This document shows positions 28,090-41,000 of a DNA stretch of 64,000 bases, piece by piece. This DNA comes from Siniperca chuatsi (Eukaryota > Chordata > Actinopteri > Centrarchiformes > Sinipercidae). Position 1 is the stretch's first letter; each line of letters begins with the position of its first letter. The notes under the pieces were generated by a model that had not been told where the DNA came from, did not search any database, and saw only the letters and a list, made by a program, of their open reading frames with translations. Made by a program: the position numbers and the translations under genes. Location: positions 13,706,733 through 13,770,732 of the forward strand of contig NC_058052.1 in NCBI RefSeq assembly GCF_020085105.1, in the 5' to 3' direction.

Positions 28090-28213
28090 ACACCCCAAGA
28101 GGAGGAGTCAGCTGCATGTCTCTTTCAGTTGGGGTGACTGCTGGTCTCTCTCTCCTGCTCCAGTAACTGGAGGCACAAGTTCCTTCTTCACCAGCCTCAA
28201 CTTCATTTCTCAG
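28090..28213 (+). other. klhl31: candidate non-coding first exon of klhl31
   Basis: A T/C-rich stretch ends in TTTCTCAG followed by a consensus donor GTAAGTGG at 28214. The klhl31 coding exon is preceded by a pyrimidine tract and TTTCAG at 29190-29194, so an intron of 28214-29194 between a 5' UTR exon and the coding exon is likely. The 5' limit is a guess. An E-box CAGCTG sits at 28109-28114, of the kind bound by myogenic bHLH factors, which fits a muscle gene but is not proof. Confidence 0.45.
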
Positions 28214-29225
28214 GTAAGTGGAGCTTTCCCACTGCTGCTTGACTGCTTGTAATTTTAGCAATTAAAGGCAATTTGGTGCAGTTAATTCTTCTCAGCGTTT
28301 GTCAGTCATTTTAGAATGGAAAAAGTGCTCTTTTCTCACTTACTTGGGCTTCAGAAGGCAAACAAATTGTCTGAAGCTGTTGACATTTTTGTAAAATGAG
28401 TTTTTACACATAGCCATGGTGACAGTAAGCTTTGGGTTTTCTAGGGTTGTGGTTAAATGAGGAGGAGGTGAGGAGTGGCTTTTTATGAAACTTTTTTTTG
28501 TCTTGTAAATTATGTTAATTGCAGACTAAAACAATTAAATATAATAAAGAAAAGAAGGAATATTTGCCCTTATTTGAACTTAAACAATCAGAGGACATGA
28601 GGCCTGCTGCTCACATCTCAAAGTCTATAAAAGGAACGTCATGGGTGAGCCGTCCAGCGTTGCTATTCCTGGACATACTGCTGATAAATTGTGACAGATG
28701 CAAAGAGGGGGATGTTGACACACTCGCTCCAGCATCACCTGGTAGCACGCATGGTTTCAAAGGTGTCAGTGTCTGGTCATGTCTAAATAAATTCCACCAA
28801 CTCCAAAATGTAAGAAAATGTGTCCTTAGATCCAACAAGTTAGATGTACAGAGATTTGACATTATTGTTTAGTTTAGGGCAAAGAAAACAGCACATTAGC
28901 CATGATAAAAGAACAACTGGACCTCAAAAATAGTTCAAATGCACAGCTCAGGAAAGCATACAAATTAAATCATTTAAAACTTATAATATAGGCGATTTTA
29001 ACGTTGTTCAAGAGCAAACCAGATTAAATTTAGGCCAATCCAATTCTTTGCCAGCATAATTCATATCTGTCAAAAGTTGCATTTGTCACAAGTTGCATTT
29101 GTCACAATTTATCTGTAGCACATGACTTTATCTGACTGACTTTTTGTCCTGATATTTTTCTGACATGTTTTTTTTTTTATTATTATTATTTCAGAAGGTC
29201 TGGGCTGTGTTCTGCTGCTACAGCC

Positions 29226-31232
29226 ATGGCACCCAAAAAGAACAAGGCGACCAAAAAGAGTAAAGGAGACATAAATGAAATGACCATAATGGTTGAGGAC
29301 AGCCCCATCAACAAGATCAACGGGTTAAATACTCTGTTAGAAGGAGGAAACGGCTTCAGCTGCATTTCAACTGAAGTCACTGATTCTGTGTATGCCCCAA
29401 ACCTCCTGGAGGGTTTGAGCAACATGAGACAGGATAGCTTCCTCTGCGATCTAACAGTCGCCACCAAGTCAAAGTCATTTGATGTCCACAAGGTTGTCAT
29501 GGCCTCTTGCAGCGAGTACATTCAAAAAATCTTAAAGAAGGATTCGTCCCTCCAGAAGATCGACCTGAACGAGCTGTCACCAGTTGGCCTCGCCACAGCA
29601 ATCACATATGCATACTCTGGAAAGCTGACCCTATCGCTGTACAGCATCGGCAGCACTATTGCTGCAGCCATTCTGCTGCAGATTGGCACCTTAGTGAAGA
29701 TGTGCAGTGATTTCCTCATGCAGGAGCTCAGCGTGGAGAATTGCATGTATGTGGCCAATATCGCTGATGCCTATGACCTCAAAGAAACCAAGGAGGCAGC
29801 TCAGAAGTTCATGCGGGAGAACTTCATCGAGTTTTCTGAGATGGAGCAGTTCCTGAAGCTTACCTACGAGCAGATCAGTGATTTCCTCTCAGATGATTCC
29901 CTGCAGCTTCCCTCTGAGATCACAGCCTTCCAGATCGCCATGAAATGGTTGGACTTTGACGAGAAGAGGTTGAAGTATGCGGCAGATCTCCTAACTCACA
30001 TCCGATTTGGTACTATCTCTGCCCAAGACCTGGTGAATCATGTCCAGAGTGTGCCTCGAATGATGCAAGACCCTGAGTGCCACCGTCTCCTTGTTGATGC
30101 CATGAATTACCATCTGCTGCCATACCAACAGAACATCCTCCAGTCACGCAGAACAAAGGTACGCGGTGGCCTCAAGGTGATACTCACAGTCGGTGGACGC
30201 CCAGCCTTGACAGAGAAATCTCTCAGCAAAGATGTTCTCTACAGAGATGTAGATAATGTGTGGAATAAGTTGACAGAAATGCCAGCAAAGAGCTTTAATC
30301 AGTGTATTGCAGTCTTGGATGGCTTCCTGTATGTGGCAGGTGGTGAGGACCAGAATGATGCAAGGAACCAGGCTAAACATGCTGTTAGCAACTTCTGCAG
30401 GTAAGAACTAATTGTGACTTTTAATCTTTTATTTGGAGTTTGTCATGTTAGTTTGTATAGGATTAGAAAATAACTGTCAATACCTCTCACATTCTTTAGA
30501 TATGACCCCCGCTTCAACACTTGGAATCACTTGAGCAACATGATCCAGAGGCGCACCCACTTCAGCCTGAACACCTTCAACGGCCTCTTGTTTGCCATCG
30601 GAGGGCGAAACTCTGATGGTGTCCAGGCCTCAGTGGAGTGCTATGTGCCCTCCTCCAACCAGTGGCAGATGAAAGCTCCCATGGAGATTCCCCGCTGCTG
30701 TCACGCCAGCTCCATCATCGATGGCAAGATCCTTGTATCTGGAGGTTACATCAACAATGCCTACTCCAGAGCTGTGTGCTCGTATGACCCCTCCACTGAC
30801 ACCTGGCACGATAAGAGCAGTCTGAGCACACCTCGAGGCTGGCACTGCGCTGCCACCGTGGGAGACCGAGCTTACGTCATTGGTGGCAGTCAGTTGGGAG
30901 GTCGTGGGGAGAGGGTGGATGTCCTTGCTGTCGAATCTTACAATCCTCACAACGGGCAGTGGAGCTACTGTGCACCTCTTCACACGGGAGTGAGCACAGC
31001 CGGTATTTCCATTTTGAACAACAAGATCTATCTCCTCGGAGGCTGGAACGAGGGCGAGAAGAAGTACAAGAAATGCATTCAGGTTTACAACCCTGACCTC
31101 AATGAATGGACTGAGGATGATGAATTGCCAGAAGCTACAGTCGGCATTTCATGCTGTGTCGTCACCATACCCACACGGAAAACACGAGAGTCCAGAGCCA
31201 GTTCAGTGTCTTCTGCACCAGTCAGTATATAA
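29226..31232 (+). CDS. klhl31: KLHL31, muscle BTB-BACK-Kelch protein
   Basis: KLHL31 is a striated-muscle Kelch-family protein, a likely Cul3 adaptor, needed for muscle integrity in vertebrates. Two coding exons, 29226-30400 and 30500-31232, join in phase 2 (AG|A, Arg) to give 635 residues, the length of the family. The ATG has a good context (ACAGCCATGG) and starts [20 protein letters not shown], as in mammals. The BTB domain is about residues 70-175 ([22 protein letters not shown]), BACK about 180-285 ([13 protein letters not shown]) and Kelch repeats about 325-600 ([62 protein letters not shown]). The C-terminus [13 protein letters not shown] is conserved. The 99 bp intron splits the kelch region. 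No damage is seen. It lies about 4.5 kb from the divergent elongin A-like gene and 3.8 kb upstream of gclc. Confidence 0.98.
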
Positions 31233-34200
31233 GTGTTTAGATGATAGTAATGATGTAGTTTACATGTCCAAAGGTCTCCAGCATTTCTGTTGCATAAATC
31301 TTGGTTCTAAACTCTACCAATTGTCCCTTTTTCAGGGCCAAGATGATCAATTTAAATGGTGACAACTTTCTTTAGATAAGCAAAACTTAAAAAATAAATG
31401 CAAGGAAGTACACGTTCTTTTAAGATTTTTTAAAAACTCCATTAATTACAAGCAAATTGAGCCAGTGCGAGCAATTTAAAGGAGAAGCCTTGAAATGTAT
31501 TTTCAGTATTTATGGTGAATAATTAGTAGAATTGGCATCATTAAGGTAAGATAATGTTCATGACAGAGGCAAACTGGACATAGCAATAACCAATTTTATA
31601 ATTTTTAGACAGAAATTTACCTTTGGGGCCAATTCAGTTGGGATGAATAAAACTCAAATGAAAGGTATAAAAATGCAAAATCAATGCTGTCATTGAGATT
31701 AATCTGTAACATGACTGTCTTTTTTACCCAGTGCCATGAAATTAATAATACTGCGTTGTCTGTGTACAACACAATCATTAATATTGAAGGATTTTCTGAC
31801 AGTCCTGTTGACTATAGCTACTGTGATTCTCAGATACTTAACCAGAATAATGAGTGGCAAAAAGCTGGAGCTGGAATAAGTGTTGGCACCACCTACCAGG
31901 AGTAGGTGCTTGTGATTAGTGTTTAAACACACTGCATAGTAAGGCTGCAGTTTCTCTACATGTGTCTCATGTACAGTATCCAGTGGTCTTGTGTCATATG
32001 TGATCGTCATAAACACTATTGGTGCAAAGACAGAGGATTCTGTTGGGAAAATGTTGGAATGATGAGCGTTGAATGGGTTCAGGTGTGACAGTAATTAACT
32101 ATTTTGTAAAAAAGTGAAAGAAAAATATAACTTGGGAATGACGATGTCAGCCTGAGCTTTCCTGGAGGTCAGTATTCGTGAATTCCCTGACTGCTCATGT
32201 CTTTTCATTTTTTGTTTGTTTTTAAATTAAAGAGATGAAGTGTAAGCTACTCTGAGCCATGGTCATTTATTTAAAATCATTTTATTCTGTTAATTTTGTG
32301 AGTCATTTAAAGGGGTGTATTTGTGTGCACACTTATTGATAAAAACAGGTTCAGGTTTGTTTTTGACCACCATACATCAAGAAAACTTGTTTCAAATTTC
32401 AATTCATATCTATTTGCCCGTTTTAGTGTTGTCTTTTACTATTTATTAATTATTGAATTAATTATTGAAAAGGCCAAAGTACAATTAATATTGGTATATG
32501 GCTTGATGGGACTGAAAAGAGTCACCGTGCTATGAAAACAGCAATGGAAGGATTTAGTTTCACCAGATTTGCATGGTGTACACTGCAGTATTTGTGGACC
32601 AGGAGGATATCATGAGGTCAGTCATGAGGTATGCACTTTTAAATCCCTGTCTTTAATCATACTTTTTTTTTTTTTTACATATCTTTACACATATTTAAGT
32701 ATTTACATAAATACAAGGAGATAGCAGGTTAGAGTTTGTACATGTACCAAATCCCGAAATCTGAAATAGTGAATACCCTGAAGCTCACTGGCATCGAGTG
32801 AGTAATCCTGCAGCTACTTGTAGATGTTAAGTCTGCCTCTAATTTGTTGTCACATAATGACTGTAAAATCACAAAGATTTCAGATCTAGAGTCTCAGGCT
32901 AGAGTCTTATTCACACTGTAAACATACTTTACACTCGAGGAAACAGGGCTTCATGCATGTAACATAAGCCAAATGAATACATAAAAGGGCTACGCACAAT
33001 ACATCAATTTTGGTGTACTCTTGTCCATTAGTCCCAAAGAGTGAAGCATATCATATTCACCACCGGTTTCATGTGCTATCTCACACATAACAGTCAAGGT
33101 TATTCTGTCACTGCAGCCTTAACTGTGAAGTAGTTATAAAAATCAGTGTTAAAGGACCTCAAAACCTACTTTCTTGTTCAGCTTTTTGCTATGAGTGATG
33201 GGATCCTTTTTGAACACAAAATTCTCTGTTTTGGTTTTTTAACATGAGAGATTATTGTATTTGCATGCTTGTCCCGACATGTCACATACTTCTGAGCACC
33301 AATCAGTCGACCAATATTTGAAACAAAATGTGAAGTCAGTTGCCACCACTACTCAAATCTCTATAATCTATATCCAGACAGTCCTGAAGAAGCAGATTAG
33401 CTGAGTTTGTTAAACTCTTAATTACCAATTAATTAAATACCAAAGATTTTTTACTCTGACTTAGATTTGTGCTTATTTAGTCATGAATATTTAGTGTTAC
33501 AGAAAACTACTTACAAGTATATACCAAATTTTCAGGAGCTTGATGATGATGCATGCTCTTTGCTCAAGAGCTACCTCAAGATTTCCGATTGTCTAGATTG
33601 TGTCTGTCACTGCTTTAAACCTCCCCACCCTGCTGCGATGGTCACTGTGGAGAGTCATTACTAAAACAGTACGTAAAACAGTAAGTTTTTGTTTTTATAT
33701 ATGGAGGATAGTGAACTTGACACATACTAACAAACAGGATAAATCAGTCTAATGGAAACCAGAAAAACCAAAGACAATGAACTTTATGTCAGTGTTGGGA
33801 GTTAAACTACATCCTTATTTGGGGCAGATGTCAGTACAGTTCCATGACATATAGATCTGTTTTATCTACCCATGCATGCACAGTACACACACACACACAC
33901 ACACACACTCAAAACAATCGTTCATTACAATCACTTTTAAGCCTCTATGATGTTGCATTTAAGTGCTCCTGACAAGCTGGTACTTCCCACATATAAATCG
34001 TAAGCATGACTCATTAATTTTAATGCTGCGCTTTGGAAATGATAAGACACGGGCCACAGTAAGTAAATAGCTTTGTGGTGGTAGCTGTAGAAAAAAATAG
34101 CACATGGCTGTTTTGTGCTGTCTCATTCTTGTGAGCAACATTTTTCATTTTCTCTTTAAGAAAAGGCCTAGCCAGTTACAAGAAATCACACACCAAAAGG

Positions 34201-34440
34201 AAACAAAAAACAATGAGAAAGAGACAAAAAAACAAGTTTAAACAAACTGAACTATGGACAGCTTACATACTGTGTCCTAAATTAATTAAATTGTCTTATG
34301 TCATTTTTTTTCACACACTAATTTGAACTTTAGAATTTAGTGCCCTGGGTCTACAAGCAGAATGAATTCCTTGTAATGGTGGATTTGTTCAAACAAAGTG
34401 TATAGTTTGTCTTTTATTAAATCTCCGACAGCACTTGAAC
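31233..34440. other. klhl31 3' UTR and klhl31-gclc intergenic region
   Basis: No further coding exon is supported. AATAAA occurs at 31393-31398 and 31646-31651, and either could be a klhl31 poly(A) signal. A (CA)n microsatellite lies at about 33883-33908. The remainder is AT-rich and featureless to me. Confidence 0.5.
33883..33908. repeat. (CA)n microsatellite
   Basis: About twelve uninterrupted CA dinucleotides upstream of gclc. Confidence 0.9.
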
Positions 34441-34498
34441 TTGGCATCCCTACCTGCTCTGATTGACAGATCGGTGGGAGGAGCCGAGCAACGAAGAA

Positions 34499-34508
34499 TG
34501 CTGAGTCA
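34499..34508 (-). promoter_or_regulatory. gclc: antioxidant response element (NRF2/small-Maf site) of gclc
   Basis: The plus-strand TGCTGAGTCA is TGACTCAGCA on the minus strand, a perfect match to the ARE core TGACnnnGC and to a MARE half plus TRE centre. Mammalian GCLC is a textbook NRF2 target through such a site. Here it sits about 545 bp upstream of the ATG, inside a CG-rich block that looks like the core promoter. Confidence 0.75.
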
Positions 34509-34511
34509 CGG

Positions 34512-34553
34512 TGACGTCGCTGCGCTCTCCGCTCCGCCTGACGACATCACGTG
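34512..34553 (+). promoter_or_regulatory. gclc: CRE-like and CACGTG motifs in the gclc promoter
   Basis: TGACGTC (34512-34518), a CREB/ATF-type site, and the E-box CACGTG (34548-34553) lie just downstream of the antioxidant element. Together with it they form a compact cluster of about 55 bp before the presumed transcription start. The assignment is from motifs only. Confidence 0.5.
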
Positions 34554-35051
34554 TGTAAAGCCAGGAGGGCGTTCATATGGACAACACAGCTCAGAAGCAG
34601 ACTGACTTGGCAACAACGACCCAACTACCGGTTCACCACGCTGTCACTCTGTCACAGTGCCGCACATTAATAGGCTCAGTCCGTGGTCTTTAACCGAGCC
34701 GAGGCTAGCGGGGACTGATTAACTCGTCGGGTTTTTCGGGGGAGCAGTCTCGGGTGTGCTTTTCCGAGCTAACCAGACATTAGCAAGTGATGAGCAGGGG
34801 CCTGCTTCTTCTTGGTGCCCAGCTAAGGTTACCGACAGGGCACGCCGCTTAACAGCACCAAGAGACTCTGCATTCCGCCTGTGAACAGCACCTTAAGGAC
34901 CCAGCCTCCGTCTTTTGTTTGGACCGAGACTTCATGCTAGCTCCGTGCGAGTTGGACAAACTAGCTAGGTAGCTAACGCTCGGCGTGCAAGTTCATATAA
35001 GCAGCCAGCAAGACACCAGCCGCCAGTTTACACTTCCAGCCTGTCTGTGCG

Positions 35052-38000
35052 ATGGGTTTACTGTCACAGGGCTCTCCACTGAACTGGGAAGAAACCAAGA
35101 AGTATGCCGACCATATTCGCAAGCACGGCATCATTCAGTTTCTCAACATCTACAACAAGGTGAAGGAGCGTCAGAGAGATGTGCTGAAGTGGGGCGATGA
35201 GGTAAGAACCGAGCGAACCAACATGCGGGAAATGCTGTACTGCTGCTGTCTATAGTGGTAATGCCTTTGATCCTTCAGTCATGATAGTTGTGCATGATGC
35301 AATAGTGACCTAATATTGATTTAGAAAAACAACATTTAACAGCTTTCAGTATTGTGTAATATCTTAAGAATATCTGCGTGTACACAAGTTGCTGTCGTTG
35401 ACATTTTTCCAGTATACAACAGTTAATAAGGTTCATATGTAAGTTGATGGACAAGGTGATAGTCAAACCTGTTGTTACTGGTTGCAAGGGAAACAGCTCT
35501 GTTTAATAAAGCCTTTGGAGCTACTTGGATAACACTATGATTACAGTCCTAGTGTCAGATTGAATTCTTAGTGCCAGAATATGACTGAGTCTAAAGAACC
35601 AGATGTTTGTGTGTTTGAAAATTATCAAACAATTACTGATGGTTATTCACTAGCTAAACGTATATGTTAAATGGCTGCTTACAAATGTTAATTTTGACTA
35701 TTACCATTAACTGTCTAATAATGCTAATAATCCAGGCAGCACTACTAATACAGGAAGACGCTCCCTGTTGAGTAAACATATAGCCCTCTATACAACATGT
35801 TTTAAGATGTGTGGGCTCAGCTGTTGCCTGTTGTGTTTTTTATTTTTTCTTTCATTCAGAACCTCACACCAGTTGGCTTTTCTAGTTTTTGCCCGCCACC
35901 AGTCCACAAAACTTCAGTGTGCTGCGCTTGAACTCAGTGTTTTCATTTCGAACAACGTGGAATGCTGTTGTTATAGATTAATCCCTCTTTCAGACAGGGG
36001 ATTACAGGGTAGCAGAGTCAAAGTCAAGGAAACATAACTGATGAATTGGAATTGATGTGATGGTGTCCCAGTCTGATCTTGAAAACGTCTGCTTTGTGCT
36101 GTAGTCTAGCATGGATTTTATTAGTAAGAAGAGTACATTGAATGAATAAATCAGTGGCTGTAATGTAGTGTGTGACTGCTGATTCATAATGCTTCCTGTT
36201 TGTTTTTAATCATTTACTTTAAGGTTGAGTACATGTTGGTGGAATTGGACGACAAGGATGAAAAGGTTCGACTTGTCCTGAATGGTGGAGATGTTTTGGA
36301 AACTCTTCAAGACCAGGGTGAAAAGATAAACCCCAAGTAAGTAAGCTCTCCACAGAATATGTCTGAACATTCAGCTGAAAATATTACAGATATTGAAAGA
36401 TCTAAATGTCTTTATTCTGTGTAGTTTTAAAGAAGGAAGGCCATAATTTTAATAACTTCCTCCCTCCAAATACACATATATATTTTGTGAAGACATACAT
36501 GGTTCAAGTCAGTTTTCTTTCTGCAAGAAATCCTATTCACAAATATATTGTTGCACTGGACCACAGAAATAGCAACACTTATATTCATAATCTGAATGAC
36601 ATTTAAGTAAATGCCTCACCTTAAATGCCAACAGTCGTGTTGACAGTGCTATTGTTAGTTTAATGGTTTGGATCATAATGAGCTATTAAGTGGCTGATAG
36701 TGATTAGCGATTTAATTCTGGTTAAATTAAACCTTGGACTAATATGTAATGCATCATAGACTAGACTCTGTATAAAAGTCTGTTGTTCTAATAATGTCGT
36801 TTTTGAGTTTGGAAAAAAATTCACTGGATTCATTTTGGTGAAGACAAACTAAAAAAAGTGAATCCATTTGTCTCTTCTTCTTTTTTTAGCATAGTTGATG
36901 ATAGTAAAAAAATGTGGAGCTGATGTGAAGATATTTGGCCTCTGGACATCTGTCAGTGATAACAATCTGGGAATGCCGTTTGCATGCCTAAATTGTAACA
37001 GTTCTTTAAAAAGAGGTATTTTCTGCAGGCGTGTAAATGTGTTTGTACAAGCTCATCAGTATTATGCTTGCTCGCTGCCCATGACGTCGGTCTAAATCTG
37101 CGGGGCCAACTTCACCCAGGGGAAATACCAGTGGCAGTGGGAATAGTAGAGCCAATGCATTCCTCATTACTGCCCCTCTGTCGCCCACAACAAAGAGCAC
37201 GCTCTGGAGCACAAATACGTTGCGTTGGTTTGCCCTGCCAAGATTGTGGCTGACATACAATAAAGGGAGCGTTTATTCAAACAGAAAGATCATCGTGGTG
37301 CAGAGGCCAGGGCATTTTCTTGATGGCCTTCTTCTTTGCTGACCTATAAAAGCAGAACGTTTTCACAACATTTTTTATATTTTTGCAGTCACCCCACGCT
37401 TTGGAGACCAGAGTATGGCAGCTACATGATTGAAGGAACTCCAGGGCAGCCGTACGGCGGAACAATGTCAGAGTTCAACACTGTGGAGGGCAACATGGGA
37501 AAGAGACGGCGAGAGGCCTCATCTGTCCTGAACCAGAACGAAACCCTATGCACCATCACCTCATTTCCAAGGTGCTTTGGTTTACATTGCACATCAAACT
37601 ATGAACATCAGTCTTGCAGTTGTATGCTTTATGTTTCATTCATCATTTTAATTGTTATCAAATTATTTTAAAGCTGCAACGGTTAGTCGATTAATTGATT
37701 AGTCAATCGAAGTTTAATTAATTCAGTATTAATTGACAACAGATTTGATCATGGATTAATCCTCTGTCATTTTCAAGCAAAAATGCTGATTTTTAGCTTC
37801 TCTAATGTAAGGATTTGATGCTTTTCTTTGTCATACTTGATTACAAACTGAATATCTTTGGGTTTTGGGCTGCTGCTCAGACAAAACAAGACATCTGAAT
37901 ATGTCACCTTAGATTTTGGAAAGTTTATTATTTGCATTTTTCTCTATTTTCAGACATATTTGAGACAAAACAATCAATTTATTGACAAAATAATTGGCAG

Positions 38001-41000
38001 ATTTTTCATCTACCAGTCCCATTGGCCGGTGAGTCAGTGGAACTCAGTGTGTTTCCAGGGTCTAAATTAAGTTTCGGGGGCATTATTTTACCTCCCAAAA
38101 GGTCCCTGCTCGGGGGGGTAGTACTTTCCAAAAGTATAGGAACTTTTGGGGTGGGGTTTGCTGTGCTGAACATTTCTGATTGACCAAGCTCTGACCGGCA
38201 GGGCAACAAGTGGTTTGACCGTCTGGATCAAGGTGTTGCCGGGTCACAGGCCAGCCTTCTCTGGCGCAGCAGCTCAGCTACTTCGTTGTTAGAAGCCACA
38301 GAAACGGATGACCAGTCGGTTGAAGGTAAATCACATACACATGCTGATTGTTAAATGGTGTAACACTAACTGTTGTCATGCTATTGCTGCCTGAGCCAAA
38401 AGCTAACGTTAGCTAACACTAACCACTAATGGTTTTCGTTAAGACAAGGATTGGCTAAATCGAATGTACAAAATTATATCTTGTTAATGTCATCGCAGTG
38501 AGACACGATGTTTATTTATTTTTTCAACATGTTTTTCAGATGAAACGTAAGGGCACACTGAACTGCAGGCTGCAGAGACTAGTGTGGTTACTCCTGCAAC
38601 CAACAGCAGCCCTCGTACCATCCCTCCTGCAGAAGCAAACAAACGCTGTATTGTCAAACATTTATATTTCTGCCGATAAATAAATAGTTGTGGAACCAAA
38701 TGTGTGTATAGTGGCTTTTCTTGTATGTGAAAACAAGTATATACTACTACATATGTTAAAAGACATGTAATGCTTATGCTTGTGTTACCGTATATTCTAA
38801 TAGTTACAACACTCTGAGGAAGTAGTGGCTCTCAATTTCACCATTATACACCGGTAAGCTCAGTATTTAAAACAGGTGAGAGTGCATAGGTTAAGATAAG
38901 CAAAGGTCCTCATGCTGAATTGAGGTGATGTGTTTAAAGGTAAAACAACAGTTAAGCAGCTATGTGATGGGTATAACCTAATGGGTATAACCTAATGGGT
39001 GTAATTTACCTAATCTTCATGGGTCTTTAGACTGCTGTGGAAACGCACACAACAATGGGCTGAAGGAACTTTGTAGTTCCTTGAAAAGTTCCTGGGGATA
39101 AAAGTTCTGGGTACTATGGGTGGAAACGTGGCTTATGTGATGAGCAGTGTTCTTCCTCAGATGTTGGTATTCAGGCCAAAGATTCAATTTTTTTTTATCT
39201 TAATAGACCATAGAGTCTTTTTCCTCATTCTCACAGTCAATCATTAAGTGCTGTTTTACAGACTTTGTGGTGCTTTTATTTTTCTTCCAGTCACGATGGC
39301 TGCAGACGTGATTCTCTTCCATCTCTACAGAGTATCTCTCAGGTTCTATTACAATGGTCTTTGGTCTCTTCTCAGACCAAGGTCCTCAGTGTACTGAGTT
39401 CAGTTCCACAATAGGGCTGTCATGATATCAGATTTTCACTACACGATTATAATGGGCAAAAGAATTCGCGATAATGATATTATCGCGGTATCTATACAAA
39501 ATTTGCGAAATGTTAGCTAGCTAAAAGCTAGCTAGTTACTGTGTTTTCTACTTTTTTACATTTTATGGTGGGTGCCAACCAGCATTAAGGTGCATTACCG
39601 CCACCTACTATGACAAAGCGATGAACAGAGAAAAACGTAAATTATTTAAGAGGCACTGGATTATATACACGATGTGTGATATTAACATGATACTTAATTT
39701 TTAATCAATACCGGTATATCGCAACACTACTATAAAATAACTAAAGAGTTGGTTCCAAACTTCCTTTTCATAGTGTTAGTGCCCACTGTGTCCCAGAGGA
39801 GGTTCAGTGTTTCATCACTTTGTTATACCCTCCCCTTGATTTATACCTCAAATAATTCAGATGGGTACATCCTGTATCAGGCTGTAGTATGCAGTTGTGA
39901 ACTGCAGACATTTTATATAGGCGGATGTGTGCATTTTGAAATCCTCTCTGTTCAAGAAACATCTCACGGATAAAAGGATCTGAGTCCAGTTTGAAGAGTG
40001 TAAAGACATTTAAAAAAAAATTCATTGGATTAATTTTAGTGTAGACAAACTGAAAAAAGTGATTCCATTTGTCTCTTTTTTTAGTATAGCTGATGATGGC
40101 TAAAAAAATTCGGTAATAAGTTGAACCTTTTACAAAAGTGCTCTAGATAAATCCCTAAAATCTCCAAAATGTGTAGGTGATGTGAAGATATTTGGCTTCT
40201 GGACATCTGTCAGTGATAACAATCTGGGAATGCCGTTTGCATGCCTAAATTGTAGTAACAGTTCTTTAAAAAGAGGTATTTTCTGCGATGGCCTTCTTCT
40301 TTGCTGACCTATAAATGCAGAATGTTTTCACAACATTTTTATATTTTGCCAGTCACATTTTGGATACCATATGGCATGCATGATTGAAGGAACCTTTCAT
40401 TCAATGTCAGAAACACTGTGTTTCTATAATGAGGGCCCGAGCACAGAGTGGTTGCAAGTTCCACCCACTACTCAAGCATATAAAATGATACTCATCGACC
40501 TCAAGGTGGCGCTATAACAATCAAGTCGAGTTTACATTTTCGCAATTATCTCAAAAGGCTTGGCTTTAAGTCAAAATTCTTTCATCATTCTAATCTCTCA
40601 ATACATCTGCATCTTTGCTCCAACGGTATTCTGCTCTTAAATATCAAATTTTGCACCATTTTTTCAAAATGCTATTTTTGACATCTCGCCATAAACTGCC
40701 TGGTCAAGTGTCTCAAAACTTAGGCAGGATCAACTACAGACTTTACTGATCTTAACTTCTTAATGAAATTTCAAAATGTCAATTCATTTTGATTATACAA
40801 GCCAATCAATACATTTTTATCAACATAGGTAATTTTCAAAAATTTGCAATAACTCTAAATTTGAGACACATGTTCAGGAGTTTTCACTAAGCTCACGTAA
40901 TAAAGCGCATTGTGCTTCACCTCTAGGGGAGCCACAAATGGTAAACATTTATATCTTGTAATCGGCTGCATGGATTCATACGAAATTCGGTTTGCGCGAT

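Noticed and set aside
28040-28252. 70-codon plus-strand ORF upstream of klhl31
   Set aside because: It overlaps the probable non-coding exon and runs through its donor into the intron, with no homology.
29186-29758. Minus-strand ORFs over klhl31
   Set aside because: Antisense shadows of an exon with clear BTB/BACK homology.
36406-36606. 66-codon ORF in gclc intron 2
   Set aside because: AT-rich intronic sequence with no homology or splice signals.
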